DNA from: Myxococcales bacterium
Lineage (GTDB): Bacteria; Myxococcota; Myxococcia; Myxococcales; Anaeromyxobacteraceae
Direction of reading: 5' to 3'
DNA: 64,000 bases
Assembly (NCBI GenBank): GCA_021806645.1
Contig: JAJZQX010000007.1
Span: 1 to 64,000, forward strand
Under the pieces are notes generated by a model that worked only from the letters and a program-made list of their open reading frames with translations, searched no databases and was not told the origin of the DNA. Each line of letters opens with the position of its first letter. Position 1 is the stretch's first letter. This document shows positions 54,663 through 64,000 of this stretch, piece after piece. The position numbers and the translations under genes are program-made.

Positions 54663-55967
54663 ATGGGACACCTCGGCCGCCTCAAGGCGGAGTACCGCGA
54701 CCTCGCCGACCGGCTGCAGGCCGGGCCGGTGGCCTTCCCGGAGCCGGACGACCCGGTCGCCCGCGAGGGCTGGCGGGAGATCCTGGAGATCCTCTACACC
54801 CCGGAGGAGGCGGCGCTGGCGGCGCGGCTGCCGGTACGCCCCATGTCGCTGGAGAGGCTCTCGGCGCGGGTCGGCATCCCGGCCGAGGCGCTGCGGCCGC
54901 GGCTCGAGGCCATGGCCGACAAGGGGCTGGTGATGGACCTGGTCCACGCCAGCAGCGGCCGCACCGCCTGGCTCCTCTCGCCGCCGGTGGTCGGCTTCTT
55001 CGAGTACTCGCTGATGCGGGCGCGGGACTCGATACCGAAGAAGCGGATGGCCGAGGCGCTCCACGCCTACACCCACGGTGACGGGGCCTTCGCCAGCGAG
55101 GCCTTCGGCGGCGAGACCGTCATCGGCCGGGCTCTGGTCCACGAGACGGCGCTCGCCGACGATCCGCTCCCCGACGTGCTCGACTGGCAGCGGGCCACGT
55201 CGGTGGTGGGCGAGGCCCGCGCCTGGGCGGTGTCGCTCTGCTACTGTCGCCACAAGGCCGAGCACCTCGGCGAGGCCTGCGCGGCCCCCATGGACGCCTG
55301 CCTCTCGCTCAACGGTGGCGCCCAGTTCGTCATCCGGCGCGGCTTCGGCCGGGCCGTCGAGCGCAGCGAGGCGCTGGAGCTGCTGGCCCGGTCGCGCCAG
55401 GCCGGGCTGGTGCAGATCGCCGACAACGTGCGGAACCGCCCCACCTTCGTCTGCAACTGCTGCGGCTGCTGCTGCGAGCAGTTGCAGGGGGCCAACCGCT
55501 GGGGGGTGGCCTCGGTCAACCCGAGCGGCTTCGCCCCCCGGCGCGAGGCCTCGTCCTGCAGCGGCTGCTCGCGCTGCGCCCGGGCCTGCCCGGTGGCGGC
55601 CATCCAGATGGTGCCGGAGCGGCAGCCCGGGACGCAGAAGAACGCGCTGGCTCCCCTGTTCGACGGCGAGCGCTGCATCGGCTGCGGCGTCTGCGCCACC
55701 GCCTGCCACAAGGGGGCGCTGAAGATGGAGCCGGGCGGCGCTCCACGCCCGGTGCCGTCGAGCGCCGTGGAGCGGATGGTCCGCATGGCCATCGAGCGCG
55801 GCCGGCTGGCCGACCTGCTCTTCGACGAGGGGGCCGGGCTGGGGAGCCGCTTCCTGCACCACGCGGTGCGGGCGCTGACCCGGCTGCCGGGGGCCACCCA
55901 GGTGCTGGCGACCGAGCAGGTCAAGTCACGCTTCGTGCAGGCCGCGCTGGCCGGGTTCAAGGGGTAG
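54663..55967 (+). CDS. 4Fe-4S ferredoxin-type protein with N-terminal helical/winged domain
   Basis: A 434-aa protein. The N-terminal ~130 residues look like a winged-helix-type domain (MSLERLSARVGIPAEALRPR, DKGLVMDLVHA). In the middle are Cys-rich segments (LCYCRHKAEHLGEAC and FVCNCCGCCCEQ). The C-terminal part has two ferredoxin motifs: CSGCSRCARACP from C299 and CIGCGVCATACH from C338, in which the usual final Pro of the second is His. It belongs with 4Fe-4S proteins found near oxidoreductases in anaerobes; its partner is not seen here. Confidence 0.82.
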   Translation: MGHLGRLKAEYRDLADRLQAGPVAFPEPDDPVAREGWREILEILYTPEEAALAARLPVRPMSLERLSARVGIPAEALRPRLEAMADKGLVMDLVHASSGRTAWLLSPPVVGFFEYSLMRARDSIPKKRMAEALHAYTHGDGAFASEAFGGETVIGRALVHETALADDPLPDVLDWQRATSVVGEARAWAVSLCYCRHKAEHLGEACAAPMDACLSLNGGAQFVIRRGFGRAVERSEALELLARSRQAGLVQIADNVRNRPTFVCNCCGCCCEQLQGANRWGVASVNPSGFAPRREASSCSGCSRCARACPVAAIQMVPERQPGTQKNALAPLFDGERCIGCGVCATACHKGALKMEPGGAPRPVPSSAVERMVRMAIERGRLADLLFDEGAGLGSRFLHHAVRALTRLPGATQVLATEQVKSRFVQAALAGFKG

Positions 55968-57134
55968 GTGGTGACCGAGCCGCCCGCACACCGCGAGCGC
56001 TGCCTGCGCTGCCGGCGGCCGAGGCGGGCCTGCTGGTGCCCGCACCTGCGCCCGGTGGAGAGCGCCACCAGGACCTGCATCCTCCAGCACCTGGGCGAGC
56101 GCAAGACCGCCATCGGCACCGCCCGCATGGCCCACCTCTCGCTGCCCAACTCCGAGCTGCACCAGGGGGTCTCGTTCGTGGATCACCCGCGGGTGCGGGA
56201 GCTGGCGGCGGCGGCGGGGACGGCCCTGCTCTTCCCGGGCGAGGGGGCGCTCGACCCGGCCGCGCTGCGCGGCCGCCCGCCCAGGACGGTGATCGTGGTG
56301 GACGGCACCTGGTCGCAGGCGCGCAAGGTGATCAAGCAGAACCCCTTCCTGCAGGCCCTGCCGCGCCTGGCCTTCACGCCGGAGCGGCCCAGCAACTACC
56401 GGATCCGGGCCGAGCCCTCGGCGGAGTGCGTCTCCACCATCGAGGCGGTGGTCCACCTGCTGGGCGCGCTCGAAGGCGCCCCGGAGCGGTTCCGGCCCAT
56501 CCTCGAGGCCTTCGACCGGATGATCGACCTGCAGATCGCCGAGCGTGAGCGGCGCACCGGCCCGCCACGGCGGCGTGCCCAGCCGCGGGCGCGGCGGCCG
56601 CGCGTGGACGTGACGGTGGCCGCGCTCCGGTCGCGCGCGGCCGACGTGGTGGCCATCTACGCCGAGGCCAACGCCTGGGCGCTCGGCAGCCCGGTGGAGG
56701 GCGAGGCCGAGCTGATCCAACTGGTGGCCGCTCGGCCCGAAACCGGCGAGCGGTTCGAGGCGGTGCTGGCGCCGCGGCGGCCGCTCGGGCCGGGTGTGGC
56801 CACCCACCTCGAGCTGGCCGCGGAGCGGCTGCTGGGCGGGGAGCCGGCGGCCGAGGCGCTGGCGCGCTTCGAGGCCTTCGTGCGGCCCGACGATCTCTAC
56901 TGCGGCTGGGGACCGTACGCGCTCGGGCTGCTCCGCGCCGAGGGGGCGCCGGAGCGCGACTTCGCCGACCTGCGCCTGGCCTGCGCCCGGAGCCTGGCGC
57001 GGCGTCCGGGCGGGGTGGAGCAGGCGGTCCGGCTGCTCGGCCGGGCCGAGCTGCCACCGCCCCTCGGCGAGGGTCGGGCCGGGCGGCGGCTCGCCTCGCT
57101 GCTGGAGGTTCATCGGAGGCTGGTGGGGGAGTAG
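55968..57134 (+). CDS. DTW-domain protein (tRNA-uridine aminocarboxypropyltransferase family) with extension
   Basis: A 388-aa protein; start is GTG 55968 or the next codon GTG 55971. The N-terminus has zinc-type cysteines (CLRCRRPRRACWCP), then HLGERKTAIGTARM and the DTW-type motif DGTWSQARK (about residue 111-119), and RPSNYRIRAEPSAECVSTIEA. DTW enzymes place an aminocarboxypropyl group on tRNA uridine. The extra C-terminal ~190 residues (from about residue 200) are helical and unrelated to the usual DTW length; their role is unknown. Confidence 0.88.
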   Translation: MVTEPPAHRERCLRCRRPRRACWCPHLRPVESATRTCILQHLGERKTAIGTARMAHLSLPNSELHQGVSFVDHPRVRELAAAAGTALLFPGEGALDPAALRGRPPRTVIVVDGTWSQARKVIKQNPFLQALPRLAFTPERPSNYRIRAEPSAECVSTIEAVVHLLGALEGAPERFRPILEAFDRMIDLQIAERERRTGPPRRRAQPRARRPRVDVTVAALRSRAADVVAIYAEANAWALGSPVEGEAELIQLVAARPETGERFEAVLAPRRPLGPGVATHLELAAERLLGGEPAAEALARFEAFVRPDDLYCGWGPYALGLLRAEGAPERDFADLRLACARSLARRPGGVEQAVRLLGRAELPPPLGEGRAGRRLASLLEVHRRLVGE

Positions 57135-57158
57135 GGCGGCCGCGGGTGGGCGAACCCG

Positions 57159-58025
57159 TTAGCCATCCATGGCCAGACCGGCCGGCGCCGGCCTGGCGGG
57201 CCAGAGCAGCCGCACCAGCTTCGGCTTCACCCCGGCCGCCTCGCAGAGCGCGAAGAGCCGCTCGCGCGCCTTCCCGTCGCTGGCGCGCACCTTCTTCCCC
57301 AGGATCAGCTCGTTCTTGAGCGAGTGCTCCCAGCCTGCCAGCTCGGTCACAGTCACCGAGTAGCCGCTGGCCTCGAGCGCCAGCGCCCGGACCACGTTGG
57401 TGAGGTGCGAGCCGAACTCGCGCCGGTGCCAGGCGTGCTCGAAGAGCGAGGCCAGCAGCGGCGCGGGCGCCTCGGCCCGGTGGAGCTGCTCCGCCACCTC
57501 GGCCTGACAGCATGGCACCACCGCCACGTGATCGGCCCCATGGCGTATGGCGAGCGCCAGCGCGTCGTCGGTGGCGGTGTCGCAGGCGTGGAGCGCGGTG
57601 ACCAGGTGGACCCGCGGCGGCGGCCGGGCGGCGCCGATCTCGGCCTGCTCGAAGGCCATGCGGCCGAAGCCGAGCCGGGTGGCCAGCGCCCGCGCCTTCT
57701 CCACCAGCTCGGCGCGCGACTCGATGGCGTGGAGCGTCCCCTTCCCGGCCGCGGCCAGGAAGAGCTCGTAGAGGACGAAGCCGAGGTAGCTCTTGCCGGC
57801 GCCGCAGTCCACCAGCACCGGGTCGCCGAAGCGGGCCAGCACGTCCTCGATGGCCGGCGCCAGCAGCCGGGCCAGGTGGTTGACCTGCTTCAGCTTGCGC
57901 AGGCTGTCGGCGTTGAGCTGGCCGTCGCGGGTGAGGATGTGGAGCGCCTTGAGCAGCTCGGGCGACTGGCCGGGGGCCAGCTCGCGGGCCGCCTCGGCCC
58001 CCTTCTTCTGCGTGCGGCCGGTCAT
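57159..58025 (-). CDS. SAM-dependent methyltransferase (Methyltransf_32 type)
   Basis: A 288-aa protein starting at ATG 58025 (MTGRTQKKGAEAARELAPG). The SAM motif VDCGAGKSYLGFVLYELF is followed by LHAIESRAELVEKAR and LVTALHACDTATDDALALAI, features of the METTL25/RRNAD1-like group. VPCCQAEVAEQLHR follows. A substrate cannot be named; an RNA or protein target is likely. It is convergent with the DTW gene. Confidence 0.82.
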   Translation of the reverse strand: MTGRTQKKGAEAARELAPGQSPELLKALHILTRDGQLNADSLRKLKQVNHLARLLAPAIEDVLARFGDPVLVDCGAGKSYLGFVLYELFLAAAGKGTLHAIESRAELVEKARALATRLGFGRMAFEQAEIGAARPPPRVHLVTALHACDTATDDALALAIRHGADHVAVVPCCQAEVAEQLHRAEAPAPLLASLFEHAWHRREFGSHLTNVVRALALEASGYSVTVTELAGWEHSLKNELILGKKVRASDGKARERLFALCEAAGVKPKLVRLLWPARPAPAGLAMDG

Positions 58026-58148
58026 TGAGGCCACTCTACTCCCAGCGCTCCGGACCGAGTTACCGAGGTGGGGCGTAGGCACCTCTCCCCTGGCTTGCTA
58101 AAGGTCATCCGAAGCGCACCATCCGCACCATCGGAAAGGGAACCCCAC

Positions 58149-59801
<1,653 letters not shown>

Positions 59802-59804
59802 CGG

Positions 59805-61403
<1,599 letters not shown>

Positions 61404-61409
61404 TGTGCT

Positions 61410-63266
61410 CTACTTTCCGAACAGCTTGAGGATCCGCGGCGCGTCGGCGGTGAAGCGGGCCTCGCCGTCGGGCAGCGGCTGGTCGAGGGGATCGGTGATG
61501 GTGATGCCGCCGAAGCCGGCGTCCATGCCGTTGAAGGAGACCTTGAGGTCCTTGCCGATGGCGGCGAACTTGGGCTCCCAGCCGACCGTGGTGAGCACGA
61601 ACCGGTCCGCCGGCGCCGCGAACATCGACATCCCGTCGGAGTAGCTCTCCGGGGGGTGCTTGTCACCGAGCAGCGCCATCAGCGTCGGCACCACGTCGGC
61701 GTGGCTGGTCGGCTCGTCGCGCCGCCCCACCGGCACCCCTTCGCCCATCACCACCATCGGCACGTGGAGCTGCTGCACGGTGAGCGCCGAGCCGTGCCCG
61801 ACGTGCCCCTGCTCCCGCATCTCCTCGCCGTGGTCGCCGGTGACGAGCACCAGCGGCTTGTGGCCGCGCTTGAGCTCGAACCAGGTGAGGAACTCGTCGA
61901 TCTTCATGTCGGCCTCGTAGGCCGAGTTGCGGGCGCGGTTGAGGATGAGGTTCCCGGGCGCGGCGCTGGCCTTCAGGATCCCCCCGCCGTTCCAGACCGG
62001 GGAGAACTTCGCCGCCCGCTCCGGGTAGGTGTAGTTGAAGTGGGTCCCGACGAAGAAGAGGAAGAGGAAGACCGGCTTGTCGCTCGCCTGCCCCACGAAG
62101 CGACGCGCCTCCTTCAGCATCGCCGCGTCGGTCTGCTCGGGATTGAGGTCATGGGGCCAGTCGGTCTCCAGCGACTGCTTCACGTCGCCGAAGACCTGGT
62201 CGCGCAGCCCCATCCAGTCCACCGACGAGGCGGCCAGGAACTTCGACTGGTAGCCGTTTGCGGAGAAGGCGCGGAACAGCAGCGGCTTGCGCCCGGCCCC
62301 GACCACCGCGTCGAGCTTGTGGGCCTCCAGCCCGAAGATCAGGCCGAAGACGGTGAAGTAGGTGGTGGGGGCGAGCGCGTAGTGGCGCTCGAAGATGGTC
62401 CCGCCGTGGGTGACGCGATCCCAGAGGTGCGGCATCACCTGCGGGTCGAGGTAATCGGCCCGCGCGCTCTCCAGCAGGATGAAGACCACGTCGGGCTTGC
62501 GGGTGAACTTCACCTCCTCGGGGTCGATTCCGGGCGGCAGCTTCAGCGCGCTCTCGCCCGACAGCCCCTTGAGCGGGCTCCCCAGCACCGGCCGGCCTGT
62601 CAGCTTCTCCCAGAACTTCCCCATCCGGACCGGCACCTGCAGCGGCAGCGCCTGCCCGGCCGCGAAGACGCCCGGCCCGCCGAAGAAGGCGACGCCGGCC
62701 GAGTAGATCCGCTCGCCACCGGCGAGCAGCAGCAGCAGCAGCGCCACCTTCCAGACCGGCCGCGCCGAGGTGAACCGGCGCAGGAACCAGGAGCCGATCA
62801 CCACCTCGCCCAGCAGGAAGCCGAACCCCTCGGCGAGGAACCAGGCCACGTCGGACACCGGGATGCCGGTCTCGCGCAGCGCGCTCGGCTGGACAGCCAC
62901 GCGCAGGAAGAAGCCGTTGATGTGGAAGCCGACCGCCGCGTAGGTGCGCGAGTCGATGGCCAGCACGAGGGTGGCGAGGGCGGTCAGGACGGGGAAGGTC
63001 CAGCGGTAGAGCCGGCGCGAGACGGAGAGCGGCAGCGCCACCACCCAGAGCGCCACCGCCAGCGTCAGGGCCTGGATCGCGAAGGCCGGGTAGAGCGCCG
63101 CCTGGAACCCCTGGGGGACGCCGCGCAGCGCCTGGCCGATGGGCCCGGAGAAGAGCCAGAGGAAGATCGGGACGTGCAAGATCGCCCAGATCAGCCCCGG
63201 CCAGCGGGGAGATTGACCACCACTCGGTGCCGCTACGCCAGCGTCCGCCGGTTCACGAAAGTCCAT
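61410..63266 (-). CDS. YejM/LtaS-like membrane sulfatase-family protein
   Basis: A 618-aa protein with five predicted N-terminal membrane helices (to about residue 185) and a periplasmic alkaline-phosphatase/sulfatase domain from about residue 260 (PDVVFILLESARADYL). The nucleophile region is ALAPTTYFTVFGLIFG, with Thr as in LtaS-type enzymes. VLVTGDHGEEMREQGHVGHG contains the metal-binding DH and H. The layout resembles YejM/PbgA, which controls lipopolysaccharide synthesis, and lipoteichoic-acid-synthase-like phosphotransferases. Which activity it has cannot be told. Confidence 0.85.
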   Translation of the reverse strand: MDFREPADAGVAAPSGGQSPRWPGLIWAILHVPIFLWLFSGPIGQALRGVPQGFQAALYPAFAIQALTLAVALWVVALPLSVSRRLYRWTFPVLTALATLVLAIDSRTYAAVGFHINGFFLRVAVQPSALRETGIPVSDVAWFLAEGFGFLLGEVVIGSWFLRRFTSARPVWKVALLLLLLAGGERIYSAGVAFFGGPGVFAAGQALPLQVPVRMGKFWEKLTGRPVLGSPLKGLSGESALKLPPGIDPEEVKFTRKPDVVFILLESARADYLDPQVMPHLWDRVTHGGTIFERHYALAPTTYFTVFGLIFGLEAHKLDAVVGAGRKPLLFRAFSANGYQSKFLAASSVDWMGLRDQVFGDVKQSLETDWPHDLNPEQTDAAMLKEARRFVGQASDKPVFLFLFFVGTHFNYTYPERAAKFSPVWNGGGILKASAAPGNLILNRARNSAYEADMKIDEFLTWFELKRGHKPLVLVTGDHGEEMREQGHVGHGSALTVQQLHVPMVVMGEGVPVGRRDEPTSHADVVPTLMALLGDKHPPESYSDGMSMFAAPADRFVLTTVGWEPKFAAIGKDLKVSFNGMDAGFGGITITDPLDQPLPDGEARFTADAPRILKLFGK

Positions 63267-63379
63267 TCGCCGGGCACCCTAACCAAAGTCGGCGCGGCGC
63301 GCCAACCTCGGTTGAGCGACAGGCCGCGCGGGCCGGGCCGTGGTAATCAGGGGGCGGCTTCCTCGTGAGCGAACCTCGA

Positions 63380-64000
63380 ATGACATCGCGCCCGTTCCTC
63401 TCCCGCCTCGGCTGGCCGGGACCCGCCACCCCGGTCCACGGCCACGAGGTGGTGAGCCTGGAGCTCCCGGAGTTCGGCCCGGTGCAGTTGGCCCGCTGGC
63501 TCCATCCCGACGCCAGGCGAGCGCCCGCCACCGTGGAGCCGGCTCGCGTCGCGGCCATGCGGGCGCACCTCCACCCCGGCGACGTGGCGCTGGTGATCGG
63601 CGCGGCCGAGGGGGCGGAGGCGCTCGAGCTCGGGCTGGCGGTCGGGCCGACCGGGGCGGTGGTGGCGCTGGAAGCCGACCGGGCCGTCTTCCCGGTGCTG
63701 GCCGCCAACGGCGCCCTCAACCGCGATCGGATCCGCCTCTTCCCGCACCTCGTCGCCGTGGCCCGGACCGGCGGGCCGCCACCCTTCGGCGTCGAGGCGC
63801 AGCCGCTGGAGCCGTTCCTCCAGGCCCGCCACGCCGACCTGGTCGAGCGGCTCCGCTGGATCTCCTTCCGCTTCGGAGTTCACGGTCCGGCCCTGCTGGA
63901 GACGTTGAAGCCGCTCCTGGCCGCGCGCCGCCCCCACCTGCGGATCGCCGTGGGCCGCACCGCCCGCCGGGCGCAGCGGCAGGCGCTGCTCTCCTCCCTC
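63380..64000 (+). CDS. FkbM-like methyltransferase, N-terminal part (3' end outside window)
   Basis: The frame starts at ATG 63380 (MTSRPFLSRLGW), or the in-frame GTG 63365, and stays open through base 64000 (207 codons). The segment GDVALVIGAAEGAEALELGL, then VGPTGAVVALEADRAVFPVL and NGALN, has the FkbM pattern of a SAM-dependent O-methyltransferase, with the usual DIGA motif changed to VIGAAEG. FkbM proteins methylate sugars or secondary metabolites. The end of the protein is not seen. Confidence 0.7.
   Translation, partial: MTSRPFLSRLGWPGPATPVHGHEVVSLELPEFGPVQLARWLHPDARRAPATVEPARVAAMRAHLHPGDVALVIGAAEGAEALELGLAVGPTGAVVALEADRAVFPVLAANGALNRDRIRLFPHLVAVARTGGPPPFGVEAQPLEPFLQARHADLVERLRWISFRFGVHGPALLETLKPLLAARRPHLRIAVGRTARRAQRQALLSSL

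Overview
The window is about 64 kb of very GC-rich DNA with short gaps and many GTG or TTG starts that overlap the preceding stop codon. Gene content points to a myxobacterium (Myxococcota), most likely an Anaeromyxobacter-like facultative anaerobe. The clues are a complete Bat/MoxR aerotolerance operon, an S41 peptidase with a myxobacterial-style tail, a giant TPR protein, an NrfA-type ammonifying cytochrome whose first haem motif is CXXCH, TRAP transport with a TatT subunit, and many short lipoproteins. This assignment is inference from content; no database search was made.

Layout. Positions 1-8.4 kb hold moxR (5' end missing), a DUF58 protein, batA/B/C/D/E-type genes and a GNAT gene, nearly all overlapping by 1-4 bases. 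8.4-23.7 kb: a small secreted protein, glutamate-cysteine ligase, a 1111-aa S41 peptidase, a 2673-aa TPR protein, a lipoprotein, queC and a PHA-system-like protein. 23.7-26.1 kb is decayed: a frameshifted CheB-type methylesterase ending in a G15 tract, a 177-bp MITE-like inverted-repeat element touching the stop codon of a PEBP gene, and the shattered end of a permease. 26.5-31.6 kb is a leftward five-gene operon (response regulator, HEAT protein, processive GT2 synthase, TPR/beta-barrel YaiO-type protein, PAP2 phosphatase) that looks like an uncharacterised synthase-dependent exopolysaccharide machine. 31.9-34.3 kb couples a VanX-type dipeptidase to an orphan N6-adenine DNA methylase. 34.3-42.6 kb is mostly housekeeping: HEAT lipoprotein, fmt, rsmB, rpe, RlpA-like, UDG-like, DUF429 and msrQ/msrP.

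42.6-45.6 kb is an accessory island of lower GC bounded by an IS91-family remnant and a RAYT transposase fragment. It carries a short lipoprotein, a 30-aa membrane microprotein with its own hairpin, and a tightly overlapped three-gene cassette: an unknown 133-aa protein, an MqsA-like zinc/HTH protein and a DUF6941-like protein. A 6-3-6 palindrome sits immediately upstream of the cassette. The cassette is the best candidate for an undescribed system, perhaps a toxin-antitoxin-like or stress module.

45.7-50.4 kb: a tri-haem cytochrome and a TRAP system with divergent promoters (TatT and DctP leftward, fused DctQM rightward). 50.5-53.2 kb: a lipoprotein and a cardiolipin synthase with codon use unlike the neighbours, plus a possible transposase end. 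53.2-64 kb: a subtilisin, a ferredoxin-type protein, a DTW protein, a methyltransferase, nrfA, a YbiT-like ABC-F ATPase, a YejM/LtaS-like sulfatase, and the 5' part of an FkbM-like methyltransferase running off the end.

No tRNA, rRNA or CRISPR array was recognised.
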